DNA of 64,000 nt from Neostapfia colusana. Taxonomy: Eukaryota; Streptophyta; Magnoliopsida; Poales; Poaceae. Numbering within the stretch: position 1 is the stretch's first letter; each line of letters starts with the position of its first letter. The notes beneath the pieces were generated by a model. That model did not search any database and was not told where the DNA came from. It was given only the letters and a program-made list of their open reading frames with translations. The position numbers and the translations under genes were made by a program. Positions 1-10,203 of this stretch are shown here, one piece after another. Where the stretch lies: positions 19,252,273 through 19,316,272 of the forward strand of contig JASWHV010000018.1 in assembly GCA_030760725.1 (NCBI GenBank), in the 5' to 3' direction.

Positions 1-1984
1 TTGGCTGTCTGACGTGGTCGGGAGCTCAGCTTGAACTCCGCCGTCTTCGGGCTGTCTTCCGGCTTCGGAAGCTGGCAGTGAGTGCTAGCTCCGCCCTCTG
101 GCTGCTCTGGCGCACTTGTCCGCCAGGCTGAAGGGCTCGGAGGCATCGCAGACCTCTCTGGTTGCAAGCCTCTCAAGCATCTTCTTGTCCTAGACACTGT
201 CGAAGTGCCGCCACCACAGAAGCACTTTGAATATGTGGAATGGTGTTGCGTACCTGGGAGAACCGCTGGATGAAGGAGCGCAGCAACTCCCCAGGTTATT
301 GCTTGATGGCTTGGAGGTCAAGCTCCGTGCTGGGACGGGTGTAGGAGCTGCCGAAGTTGGCGATGAACTGCCGGCAGAGCTCTCCCCAGGAAGTTATGGA
401 ACCCCGAGGGAGGTTCATTAACCAAGACCGGGCAGGGCCGGTCAAGGCGACGGGGAAGTAGTTTGGCCATGATGGCCTCATCCCCTCCTGCGGCAAGTAC
501 GGCGGTGGAGTAGATCTGGAGTAACCCCGCCGGATTGACGCTGCCATCGTACTTCTCGGGCAGGTGCGGCCGAAACTTGCGCGGCCACCTCGTGAAGCGG
601 AGGTGGGGCTCCAGGGCCGTACATCCTGCCCCTGTTGCTGCAGATGTTGATGCCGCGAACGCTTGGTTCGCCGCTGGCACAGTGTACCCCGGTATGGGCA
701 AGGTTGCGCCATAGACCGGGGGCGCCGTTTGGAGGACATATGGCTGTGGCATATGCTGCGTGGCGTATGTCTAGGGCAGAGTTCGAGTGGCGAAAGTCTG
801 CGCCTCAGGCAGGGTTGAGGCAATCGTCATGCTGACGCCGGCCTCTTGGCTGCGACGCCTTTCTCGTCGCCGCTTGAGGAACATTCGGGCGTCTTGGCCC
901 AGGTGGCATCGTTCCAGCTCAGTCCTCAGGTCCGTCGACGGAAGCCTGGTGGAGCTGGAATCCGCCGTCTGTCCGTCAACCGTTGGCGTGCACGTCAACG
1001 ACACAGCCGGTTGGCCGGAGCGTCGTCCCCGCCGAAGTCAAGGGTTTGCAGCGGCGACGACAAGACGGTCTACCTCACGAATCCACTGCTGGGTCGCTGC
1101 CTGAGGCGCGTCCCCAGCAGGCGGATTGTGCAGTAGCGCTCTTGTTGCGGCTAGCGCACCCCCGCCGGGTACGCCCAGCGCTACTGAAGACCTGACGCTG
1201 GTTGGAGCCTGCATTGCCGGGGTCGGTGCTGCCAAAGCCGGTTGCTGGCTCCCAGTGCAGGTACTGGTGCCGCGAACGCTTGGTTGCGCCTGGCACAGTG
1301 TACCCCGGTATGGGCAAGGTTGCGCCATAGGCCGGGGACGCCGCTTGCAGAGCACATGGTTGTGGCTAATGCTGTGCGGCGTACGCCTGGGGCAGAGCTC
1401 GCGTAGCGAAGGTCTGCCCTCCAGGCTGGGTCAAGGCCGACGTCATGTTGTCGCCAGCCTCTTGAGCGCGACGCCTTTCTCGACGTCGCTCGAGGAACAC
1501 TCGGGCATCTTGGCCCAAGTGGCACCGTTCCAGCTCTGTCCTCAGGTCCGTCGACGGAAGTTTGGTGGAGCTGGAACCCGCCGTCTGCCCGTCAACCGTT
1601 GGCGTGCACATCAGCGACACAGCCGGTTGGCCAGAGTGTCGTCCCCGCCGAAGTCGAGAGTTTGCGGCGGCGACAACGAGACGGTCTACCTCGCGAATCC
1701 ACTGCTGGGTTGCTGCCTGAGGCGCGTCCCCAGCAGGCGGATTGTGCAGTAGCGCCCTTGCTGCTGCTAGCGCACCCCCACCGGGTGCGCCCGGCGCTAC
1801 TGAAGGCCTGACGCTGGTTGGAGCCTGCATTGCCGGGGTCGGCGCTGCCAGAGCCGGTTGCTGGCTCCCAGCTTGCCCTGACCCACTCCGTCCTGAGTGT
1901 GTCATCATGTACTCTCCCCTGGTCACGGTTTGCTGCGGACGCAGGGGGGGGGGGAGAGTTTGCCGCTGAAGGAAGCTTGGTCAT
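1..1984 (-). pseudogene. Broken gag joined to the start of the second RNase H region (element A)
   Basis: The start is the ATG at 1984-1982 (MTKLPSA...), which matches the intact gag start of elements B and G2. A 10-G run at about 1942-1951 shifts the frame right after the N terminus. The second frame then carries the gag N-terminal arm to about 1366. A 617-bp direct duplication follows, then the gag core (HLRFTRWPRKFRPHLPEKYD at about 590-540), which breaks again. At about 1-80 the gag C terminus passes straight into sequence that in F leads to ADFVAEWT, the entry of the archaeal-type RNase H. Protease, RT and RNase H are absent at the junction. It cannot encode a working polyprotein. The assignment to gag is secure because it aligns with the six other gag copies here. 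Confidence 0.85.
638..1870 (-). repeat. Direct tandem duplication of about 617 bp inside A's gag
   Basis: Two diverged copies lie head to tail, about 638-1254 and about 1255-1870. Anchors: tgccgcgaac at 651 and 1268, and ctggctccca at 1245 and 1861, an offset of 616-617 bases. Each copy covers the gag N-terminal arm from the start of the gag core back to the region near the N terminus. The copies differ at many positions, so the duplication is not recent. Other gag copies in the window have a single version. Confidence 0.8.
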
Positions 1985-2041
1985 CTTTGTCGGCGGAAAC
2001 TCGTCACGCAAGGGGAAAAGCCCCCTTCCTGGCGCGCCAAA

Positions 2042-3156
2042 TGTCGAAGTGTGCGATCGACACTTCCCCCGGGCCTGCACTGGGCAGCCCGCGGAGGTTC
2101 TTTTTTCGGAGGGGCTAGTTCCTAGCGGAGAGCTTGCGCGGATGGACGAGTTAGTGAGAGCTTGACACGGGGAGTTTTACGTGGTTCAGGCCGCCGGAGC
2201 GTAAAACCCTACGTCCACGGCGAGCTATGGAGCTCGCTGTATTGCTTGCTGCTCAGGGCCGGGGGCCTGAGCTTGGGGGTGAGTTACAGCTTGAGAGTGC
2301 ATGGCCAGCGTATGAGTTGCAGAATGCGAACCAACAGGGTTCGAACCCTTGCTAACGTTGCCTACCCGAGCCTTTTATAGTCCGAGACTCGGGTGGCTTA
2401 CAAGGGGGGCCGGGGACCCGACAGGTGGTCCCGGGGAGATTGTCTATTATCTACCGTGTCTGCAGTTATGCCGGTAGTTGTCTCTGGCGAAGGCTTCTGA
2501 GTCTTCGTCTTGCAGCCCTGCCCATGCCGCATGCTAGTCGTAGTGGTTGATGACGGCGGGGGCGGCATGGGATGTCTTGTCGCTGTGTTTATTGGCTGGC
2601 AGGCCCTGACACCGCGCGCCAGTCTGTGATGCGACTGGGCGCAACGGCACCTGACAGAGGTGTGCTCCGCGTCTCCGCGTCTTGGGAAGGCGCGGGCCTT
2701 GAATACCTTGTACGGGCAAGGAATGGGGCGCCTTTACGCCCGCTGCCTACCGCTCGGGGGCAGGCAGCGCTGTTCTGCTGGACACATGGCGGGCCCGGAG
2801 CTCTCCTCTGAGGAGGGAGAGGTCCGGCCCCGCAGGACAAGTGGAGCCTTCGGACCTCTCCCCCCCAGAGGGGGGAGGTCCGGCTTTTGTCGGCCACGTG
2901 GCGGGTCCGGGGCTCTCCTCTAAGGAGGGGGAGGTCCGGCCCCGCGGGACATGTGGCACCTTCGGAGCTCTGCCCACGGAGGGGGGAGGTCTGGCTGCTG
3001 TAGGCCACGTGGCGAGCCGGGAGCTCTCCTCTGAGGGGAGGGAGGTCCGGCCCCACTGGACACGTGGCGCCTTCGGAGCTTTCCCTGCAGAGAAGGGCGA
3101 GACCCTTAGGCATTTTCCCCTGTGCGCGGGGGTACCCCATATCGCGGGTACCGACA
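2042..3156 (-). repeat. 5' LTR of element A
   Basis: A 1115-bp LTR on the minus strand, bounded by tgtcgaagtg at the left and ggtaccgaca at the right. The minus-strand TATA-like box (ctataaaagg) is at 2371-2380. The right part (about 2780-3090) consists of GC-rich tandem units with palindromic G-box cores (cacgtgg). The left edge is followed by the primer-binding site, identifying this as the 5' LTR. Confidence 0.92.
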
Positions 3157-4121
3157 CGCTTCAACTCCTGGAAAGCCTCTTCTGCTTCGTCAGTCCAGGC
3201 AAAAGGGCCTGACTTGCGCAGGAGCTTAAAGAAAGGGAGTGCCCGCTCTGCTAGCCTCGGTATAAACCGACTCAGCGCGGCTAGACATCCCGTGAGTTTC
3301 TGGACATCCTTGACGCGGGCAGGGGGCCGCATCAAGTCGATGGCCTTGATCTTCTCTGGGTTGGCCTCAATCCCTCGGTGCGAGACCAGGAACCCTAAGA
3401 GCTTCCCAGAGGACACGCCGAACACACATTTATCTGGGTTCAGCTTGGTGCGCGTAGAGCGCAACTTGTCAAAGACTAAGGCTAGGTTATCTAGCAGGGA
3501 CGGACCCTGCTTGACCTTGACAACTATGTCATCGACATACACCTCAACCAGGTCTCTTATTAACTCCCCAAAGGTTTTGTGCATTGCCCGCACAAAGGTG
3601 GGGAGTGCATTCTTTAGGCCGTAAGGCATAGACACATAGCAATAAAGGCCGTCTACTGTGATGAAGGAGGTGTGCTCCTCGTCCTCCCTAGACATGGGGA
3701 TCTGATGGAAACCCGAGTAGGCGTCTAGGAAGCACAGCATATCACAGCCTGACGTTGAGTCTACTATTTGATCTATTCTAGGGAGAGGGAATGGATCTTT
3801 AGGACATGCCTTATTAAGACTGGTGTAGTCGATGCACATCCGGAGCTTTCCGCCAGCCTTCGGGACAACGACGGGGTTCGCCAACCATCGAGGGTGGTGG
3901 ACCTCCCGTATGAAGCCAGCGTCCAGCAGATTCTTGACTTCTTCACGGAGGAAGTTCTGCCGCTCGATGGACTGCTTGCGAGGCTTCTGTTGAACCGGCC
4001 GGGCATCGGGGAAGACTTTCAAGTGGTGCTCGATCACCTTCCTGGGGATCCCAGGCATCTGTGACGGCTGCCATGCAAACACGTCGACGTTGTGCCGGAG
4101 GAAGGTGACGAGCGCGCCTTC
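3157..4121 (-). CDS. pol: Pol of element B (RT and start of RNase H), interrupted by A
   Basis: This is the continuation, in the same frame, of gag-protease after the UAG at 4124-4122. It opens with EGALVTF and the FAWQPSQMPGIPREV motif that begins RT in Tat-type polyproteins. RT landmarks follow in order: the LRMCIDYTSLNKAC region, the YSGFHQIPM and YCYVSMPYGLKNALPTF blocks, and the YVDD catalytic box (VEVYVDDIVVK at about 3553-3520). The RNase H domain begins with ALPFFKLLRKSGPFAWTDEA and is cut at QELKR by the A insertion. Open translation beyond 3157 runs into A's LTR and is meaningless. Expression would need readthrough (or another bypass) of the UAG. No start codon is assigned for that reason. 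Confidence 0.88.
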
Positions 4122-4124
4122 CTA
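4099..4124 (-). promoter_or_regulatory. UAG readthrough candidate with 3' hairpin (element B)
   Basis: The gag-protease stop UAG (4124-4122) is in frame with pol. AGGAAGG (4123-4117), overlapping the stop, can pair with CCUUCCU (4105-4099) around an 11-base loop. The identical arrangement occurs in C, G1 and G2, and a compensated version in D. Readthrough itself is an inference. Confidence 0.5.
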
Positions 4125-6668
4125 TTTACTATCCAGGCCCCCGGCTACCCGGGTGGTCTGGGTAGCTTCGGCGCCGACTTGGACGACCTTTAAGGGGACG
4201 CCGCCCTCGTCGAGAGGTTGCACCCGGGGTGCTGTGGTGGAAGCACGGTGACGTGCGCACGGGCGGAGCTGGTCCGAATCCGTATTGCCGGGGGCTGATG
4301 CCCCAGCTGTTGCGAGTGCTTGGAGCTTCTCCAGGGCCGACACTGCAGCAGTGCGGTCCCCACGAATCCTGAGGACACCTGTCGGTGTTGGCATCTTCAG
4401 GACAAGGTAGCCGTAATGGGCTACAGCCATGAACCGGTACAGGGCTGGCCTGCCGATTATGGCGTTGAAGGGGAGGTCTATCTCCGCTACGTCGAACAGA
4501 ATGTACTCTGTTCGATAGATGTCCGGAGCCCCGAAGGTCACCGGGAGACTAATGTTTCCGTAGGGGATAACCTGTCCCGGCCCTACCCCTGAGAACGGGC
4601 TCGACGGGGTGAGCTTGGCCATCGGGATCTGCAGCTTCTGGAAAGCTGCACGGCTGATGAGGTTCAGCCCAGCCCCTCCATCTACCAAAACGTGGTACAT
4701 TCTCACGTTGGCGATGGTAGGGGCCACCAGGAGCGGTAGTTGGCCGGCCCCAGCCATGTTCCTGGGGCAGTCGGTGGCGTCAAAGCTGATGGGGGTTCCC
4801 ATCCACTTTAGGTGCGGTGCAGCACTTGGGAGTGGCGCCACCGACGCTACCGCTCGGCGCAGAGTCTTGACTGCGCTTCTTGACGAGGGGTCGGCGGACC
4901 CGCCGTATATGACGTAGAGCTTCTTTCGACGCTCATCGTCGCTGGAGCCGGAATCCTCATGATTGCGTGTCGCCTTCACGACACGCTGAGGCTCCTGGAT
5001 CTCCTCTGGGTGGTCAATGTTGTCTGGAACATCCACCCCCTGCTCATCTTCCTTTGGACGGAAGGGCAGGGCATCAGCCCACTGCCGCTTCTCCTTGCGG
5101 AAGCGCTCTGCGATCCTTCGGATCTCCCGGCACTCGGCAGCAGTGTGGCGACAGCTGCCGTGCACGGGGCACATATTGTCTTCATCACCTCCTGGGATTG
5201 GTGATCTTCGCTGCTTCTTGTCGGGGCGCGGCCCCCGAGCCCCACCGAGCGTCGCTGCAGTGACGACTGGAGCTGCAGTCGGTGATTCTATCTTGTTTCT
5301 GCCTCGGTTCTTGGCCTTCCTGCTGCCTCCACCAGGAGTAGGACTAGATCCGGGCAGTTCCCCTGACTCGGAGGATGGCAGCGAGTGCCAGTTCCGTCCT
5401 TCGGCTGCTCTGGCGCATTTGTCTGCCAAACTGAAGAGCTCTGAGATGTCGCGGACCTCCCTGGTCGCGAGCTTCTCGAGCATCTTCCTGTCCCGGACGC
5501 CCTGCCGGAACGCTACCACCACAGAAGCATTTTGGATATGTGGGATGGTGTTCCGTACCTGGGAGAACCGCTGGATGAAGGAGCGCAGCGACTCCCCAGG
5601 TTGCTGCTGGACGGCGTGGAGGTCAAGCTCCGTGCCAGGCCGGGTGTAGGAGCTGCCAAAGTTGGCTACGAACTGTCGGCAAAGCTCTCCCCAGGAGGTG
5701 ACGGAACCCTGGGGGAGGTTCATGAGCCAAGACCGAGCTGGACCGGTCAAGGCAACGGGGAAATAGTTGGCCATGACAGCCTCATTCCCTCCTGCGGCAA
5801 GTACGGCGGTGGAGTAGATCTGGAGGAACTCCGCCGGGTTGACGCTGCCGTCGTACTTCTCGGGCAGGTGTGGCCGAAACTTGCGCGGCCACTTCGCAAA
5901 GCGAAGATGAGGCGCGAGGGCTGCACACCCTGCTTCTGTCACCGCAGGTTCCGGTGCCGCGAACACTGGGTTCGCACTGGGCACAGTGTACCCTGGTACG
6001 GGCAAGGCTGCACCATAGGCCGGGGGCGCCATCTGCAGTACATATGACTGTGGCATATTCTGCACGGCGCAGGCCTGGGGCAGAGATCGCATGGCGATGG
6101 TCTGCTCTTCAGGCTGGGTCGAGGCCGACGTCACGCTGTCGTCAGCTTCTTGGTAGCGACGCCTTTCTCGGCGTTGCTCGAGGTATACCCGGGCATCTTG
6201 TCCCGAGCGACACCGCTCCAGCTCTGTCCTCAGATCCATCGATTGAGGGCTGGCAGAGTTGGAGTCTGCCGTCTGTTCGTCAACCACCGGCGTGCGTATC
6301 AGCGACACGGCCGGTTGGTCAGAGTGTCGTCTCCGCCGGAGTCGCGGACTTGCGGCAGCGACGACAAGACGGTCTACCTCGAGAATCCACCGCTTGGTCG
6401 CTGCCTGAGGCGCGTCCCTAGCGGGCGGATTGTGCAGTAGCGCTCTTGCTGCAGCTAACGCACCCCCTCCGGGTATGCCCGGCGCTACCGGAGATCTGAC
6501 GCTGGTTGGAGCCTGCATTGCCGGGGTCGGCGCTGCCAGAGCCGGTTGCTGGCTCCCAGCTTGTATTGACACACTCCGTCCCGAGTGTGTTGACTTGTAC
6601 TCCCCCCTGGTCGCGGTTCGCCGTGGAGGCGGGGGAGGTGAGCTTGCCGCCGAAGGGAGCTTGGTCAT
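4122..6668 (-). CDS. gag-pro: Gag-protease polyprotein, intact (element B)
   Basis: 848 codons, the same length as the intact copy in G2. The ATG at 6668 lies about 55 bases into the internal region, just after the primer site. Order of parts: a low-complexity alanine/proline arm; an ERRRERRR basic stretch; the retrotransposon gag core (about residues 245-430; HLRFAKWPRKFRPHLPEKYD, RSFIQRFSQVRNT); a basic linker; a C-H-H-C knuckle (CPVHGSCRHTAAEC, spacing CX2HX4HX4C) in place of the usual CCHC; then a retropepsin-like protease with active site LVDGGAGLNL (DGGA variant). Gag packages the RNA and the protease matures the particle. It ends at UAG directly followed by in-frame pol. The open frame makes B or a sister a candidate source of particles for the defective copies. 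Confidence 0.92.
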   Translation of the reverse strand: MTKLPSAASSPPPPPRRTATRGEYKSTHSGRSVSIQAGSQQPALAAPTPAMQAPTSVRSPVAPGIPGGGALAAARALLHNPPARDAPQAATKRWILEVDRLVVAAASPRLRRRRHSDQPAVSLIRTPVVDEQTADSNSASPQSMDLRTELERCRSGQDARVYLEQRRERRRYQEADDSVTSASTQPEEQTIAMRSLPQACAVQNMPQSYVLQMAPPAYGAALPVPGYTVPSANPVFAAPEPAVTEAGCAALAPHLRFAKWPRKFRPHLPEKYDGSVNPAEFLQIYSTAVLAAGGNEAVMANYFPVALTGPARSWLMNLPQGSVTSWGELCRQFVANFGSSYTRPGTELDLHAVQQQPGESLRSFIQRFSQVRNTIPHIQNASVVVAFRQGVRDRKMLEKLATREVRDISELFSLADKCARAAEGRNWHSLPSSESGELPGSSPTPGGGSRKAKNRGRNKIESPTAAPVVTAATLGGARGPRPDKKQRRSPIPGGDEDNMCPVHGSCRHTAAECREIRRIAERFRKEKRQWADALPFRPKEDEQGVDVPDNIDHPEEIQEPQRVVKATRNHEDSGSSDDERRKKLYVIYGGSADPSSRSAVKTLRRAVASVAPLPSAAPHLKWMGTPISFDATDCPRNMAGAGQLPLLVAPTIANVRMYHVLVDGGAGLNLISRAAFQKLQIPMAKLTPSSPFSGVGPGQVIPYGNISLPVTFGAPDIYRTEYILFDVAEIDLPFNAIIGRPALYRFMAVAHYGYLVLKMPTPTGVLRIRGDRTAAVSALEKLQALATAGASAPGNTDSDQLRPCARHRASTTAPRVQPLDEGGVPLKVVQVGAEATQTTRVAGGLDSK

Positions 6669-6725
6669 CTTTGTCGGCGGAAACTCGTCGCGCTAGGTGA
6701 AAAGCCCCCTTCCTGGCGCGCCAAA

Positions 6726-7822
6726 TGTCGAAGTGTTCGGTCGACACTTCCCCCGGGCCTGCACTGGGCAGCCCGCGGAGGTTCTTTTTTCGGAGGGGCT
6801 AGTTCCTAGCGGAGAGCTTGCGCAGATGGACGAGTTAGTGAGAGCTTGACACGGAGAGTTTTACGTGGTTCAGGCCGCCGGAGCGTAAAACCCTACGTCC
6901 ACGGCGAGCTATGGAGCTCTCTGTATTGCTTGCTGCTCAGGGCCGGGGGCCTGAGCTTGGGGGTGAGTTACAGCTTGAGAGTGTATGGCTAGCGTATGAG
7001 TTGCAAAATGCGAACCCTTGCTATCGACGCCTACCCGAGCCTTTTATAGTCCAAGACTCGGGCGGCTTACAAGGGGAGCCGGGACCCGACAGGTGGTCCT
7101 GGGAAGATTGTCTATTATCTACCGTATCTGTAGTTACGCCGGTAGTTGCCTCTGGTCGAAGGCTTCTGAGTCTTCATCTTGCCGCCCTGCCCATGGCGCA
7201 CGCTAGTCGTAGTGGTTGATGACGGCGCAGGCGGCATGGGATGTCTTGTCGCAGCGTTTATTAGCTGGCAGGTTCTGACACCGCGCGCCAGTCTGTGATG
7301 CGACTGGGCGCAACAGCACCTGACAGACGCGTGCTCCGCGTTTCCGCATCTTGGAAAGACGCGGGCCTTGAATACCTTGTACGGGCAAGGTGGGGGGCGC
7401 CTTTACGCCCGCCTCCTACCGCTCGGGGGAGGGCAGCACCGTTCTCCTGGCCACGTGGCGGGTCCGGAGCTCTTCTCTGAGGAGAGAAGGGCCCGGCCTG
7501 CGGGCCACGTGGAGCCTCCGGACCTCTCCCCGCGGAGGGGGAGGTCCGGCTTCTGTATGCCACGTGGCGGGCCCGGAGCTCTCCTCTGCGGAGAGGGAGG
7601 TCCGGCCCCGCTGGACGCGTGGCGTCTTCGGACCTCTCTCCCGCGGAGGGGGAGGTCCGGCTTCTGTATGCCACGTGGCGGGCCGGGAGCTCTCCTCTGA
7701 GGAGAGGGAGGTCCGTCCCCGCCGGACGCGTGGCGCCTTCGGAGCTCTCCCTGCGGAGAAGGGCGAGTACCTTAGGCATTTTACCCTGTGCGCGGGGGTA
7801 CCCCATATCTCAAGTACCGACA
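6726..7822 (-). repeat. 5' LTR of element B
   Basis: 1097 bp, from tgtcgaagtg (6726) to ...ggt/agtaccgaca (7822). TATA-like box on the minus strand at 7041-7050. G-box tandem units lie at about 7450-7740. The primer-binding site TGGCGCGCCAGGAAGGGGG reads leftwards from 6723, separated from the LTR by TTT. Confidence 0.93.
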
Positions 7823-9597
7823 GCCCGGCTCTGGGATGTCCGGTTAGCCCATAGTGTGCTCGGAAGCTCATCCACCCAATTGGCACCATGTTTCTTCAGA
7901 CTGGCGTAGGTGCGGGTCTTAAGGCCCCGGAGAATCTCCGCGTTGGCCCTCTCGACTTGCCCATTCCTCTTTGGATGGGCAACAGAGGCATAGCACACCT
8001 GAATGCCGAGGTCTTCGCAGTAGTCTTGGAAGGCTGTGCTGGTGAACTGGGTCCCGTTGTCGGTGATGATCCTGTTCGGGACCCCGAACCGGCAGACAAT
8101 AGACTTGATGAACTTTACTGCGGGATTGCTTGTTGATGGTGACAACTGGTGTGGCTTCCGGCCACTTGGTGAACTTGTCGATGGCGACGTAGAGGTACCG
8201 GAATCCCCCGACGGTTCTGGGGAATGGTCCCAAGATGTCCAGCCCCCATACGGCAAACGGCCATGAGGGTGGGATCAACTGTACCACCTGAGCCGGTGTA
8301 TGGATCTGCTTGGCGTGGAACTGGCACGCCTTGCAGCTCTCGACCAGCTTGACGGCATCCTGGAGTGCTGTCGGCCAGTAGAATCCATGCCGGAAGGCTT
8401 TACCGACAAGCGTGTGTGAGAAAGAGTGACTTCCACATTCGCCTCCATGGATCTCAGCGAGCAAGTCGCAGCCTTCCCCCTGGGTTATGCACCGCAATAG
8501 GATGTGGTTGGCGCCGCGCCGGTAGAGATCCCCTCTACCAGCGCGTATCTCTTAGCCATACGCACGATCCGTTCAGCGGTTGCATGTTCATCAGGGAGGA
8601 TGTTGTCCTTCAAGTAGTCCCGGATCTCCGTGATCCATGCATCGGGTCTGACTTGAGCTTCTGGATCTTGAGCGCTGGGTTGCACGGAGTCCCCAGTGAC
8701 GCTTATGATCCTTGGCGGCATCCATAGCTGTAGGTCCGCCGGGACCGCCAGCTTCGAGGTGCTGGTCAAGCCCCCTGCGCCCGGCTCGGCGGGCCAGGCT
8801 GTGGGCCGCAGCAACGTCCTCTCGAACACTCCTTCGGGCATGGGAGCTCCGGTGGAAGCCTTTGTTGAAAGGTTGTCAGCTGCGGCATTGCCAGCGCGCG
8901 GTACGTGGCGCAGTTCCAAGGCGAGGAAGTCTTTCTCCAACATCTGCACGTGAAGCGGATATGCAGCTAGCTGTGGGTCATTGCAGGAGCATTCTCCCTT
9001 GAATTGCTTGATGACCAGCTGGGAGTCGCCCTGTGCCAACAACTGGCGAGCGCCTAAGGACAGGGCTGTCTGTAGGCTAAAGATGAGTGCTTCATACTCT
9101 GCCATGTTGTTGGTTGCCTTGAAATTGAGACGCACCATGTACCCAAACTGTTCCCCCGATGGCATGAGGAGCAGTACGCCGGCACCGGCCCCCTTATTTC
9201 GCGAGGAGCCGTCGAAGAAAAGTGTCCAGTGGGGCTCGGTGAAGACCGGAGCTTGGTGCCCTGGTTCACCGTCTTCGTGGCCCCCTGGGTCAGTCTTCGT
9301 TGGTGTCCACTCTGCCACAAAGTCGGCCAGTGCATGGCTTTTGACTGCATGGCGAGGAAGGAAGTCCAGCTCGAACTCCGCCAGCTCGCCGCCCATTTAG
9401 CAACGTTGCCAGTCGCATGGGGGCTGTGAAGAATCGTCTTCAGCGGATAGGAGGTAACTACCGAGACCCGGTGGGCCTGGAAGTAATGGCGGAGCTTCCT
9501 GGAGGCCACGAGCACCGCATACAGCAGCTTGTGGACTTCTAGGTACCTTGTCTTGGCATCATGAAGTACTTCGCTGATGTAGTAGACAGGCCTCTAG

Positions 9598-9935
9598 ATG
9601 GTTCGAACCCTCTCTCTTAGGTCTGGGAGGTCTTCATCCATTGGCCCTGGCCCGCTGGAGGTGAGTGGACCCACGGGGGCCTCCGGGAGTTGGAACCCGG
9701 AGGCCCTTAAGCTATCTTGGCTCTCCGGGGGGCCCCGCTGGTTCTCCGGGAGCGCCCGGAAGAGCTCCGGAGGGTCTTGAGGGATCTTCGGGAGGTCCCG
9801 TTGGGCCCCCGGGGGGTCCCACAGGACCCCCGGGGGTTTATCTTGGGGGTCCGGGAGACCGCCCTGGACCTCCGGGAGGCTGACCTGGACCTCCGGGAGG
9901 TTGCCTTGGAGGTCCGAGGGACCGTATCAGTCCTG
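9598..9935 (-). repeat. Proline-rich minisatellite inside the RNase H domain (element C)
   Basis: Short GC-rich units built on the self-complementary core ggacctcccggaggtcc, in many imperfect copies. On the coding strand they give runs such as LPEVQ and PPGV. The stretch separates two halves of the RT-linked RNase H (AERPD... and ...RPVYYIS). Homologous, length-variable tracts sit at the same place in E (24570-24790), D (47060-47345) and G1 (54730-55030). Confidence 0.8.
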
Positions 9936-10203
9936 TGGGGCCTCCTGGCGTCTGTCTTCTGCTGCCGGAGCAGGTCGTGAAGGTGAGAGGTCCGGCCGCT
10001 CTGCGACGAGGACCATACTCACCACTTCGGTTGTTGCCACGATGTAGAGCAACAGGTGCTCTCCGGGCTCTGGGGCTACCATGATAGGCAGGGTCGTCAG
10101 GAGCCGCTTCAACTCCTGGAAAGCCTCTTCTGCTTCGTCAGTCCAGGCAAATGGGCCAGACTTGCGCAGGAGCTTAAAGAAAGGGAGTGCCCGCTCTGCT
10201 AGC

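Larger units (their letters stand above)
1..3156 (-). mobile_element. Element A: 5' part of a non-autonomous Tat-lineage Ty3/gypsy retrotransposon
   Basis: The element runs right to left. It has a complete 5' LTR (2042-3156), a primer site just left of it (TGG at 2039 reading leftwards) and a gag-derived internal region that leaves the window at base 1. Its right edge, ...ggtaccgaca at 3156, abuts RNase H coding sequence of element B, so A inserted into B. The target duplication on this side should be cgctt (3157-3161). The internal region carries the same gag-to-second-RNase-H junction as element F, so A belongs to the deletion subfamily lacking protease, RT and the first RNase H. The 3' half and 3' LTR lie left of the window. 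Confidence 0.88.
3157..7822 (-). mobile_element. Element B: 5' part of a potentially young Tat-lineage retrotransposon
   Basis: Minus-strand element with 5' LTR 6726-7822, primer site starting at 6723, intact gag-protease (6668-4122) and open pol up to the point where A interrupts it at 3157. Its right LTR edge abuts integrase sequence of element C, so B lies inside C. The target duplication should be gcccg (7823-7827). Everything 3' of the RT lies left of the window, beyond A. Reading frames are open throughout the visible part, unlike most neighbours. Confidence 0.9.

Noticed and set aside
195..210. tgtcgaagtg at 196 and again at 42563, resembling the LTR end
   Set aside because: Both lie inside gag, in a segment where other copies read ttgccggaacgcc; no primer site or LTR follows.
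2589..4082. A 497-codon minus frame that looks like an RT fused to a novel C-terminal domain
   Set aside because: The RT of B ends at 3157 where element A's LTR begins; the rest is chance translation of GC-rich LTR repeats.
9598..9935. Collagen-like or silk-like protein gene
   Set aside because: The proline-rich stretch is an in-frame tract inside pol, present at the same position in four elements.
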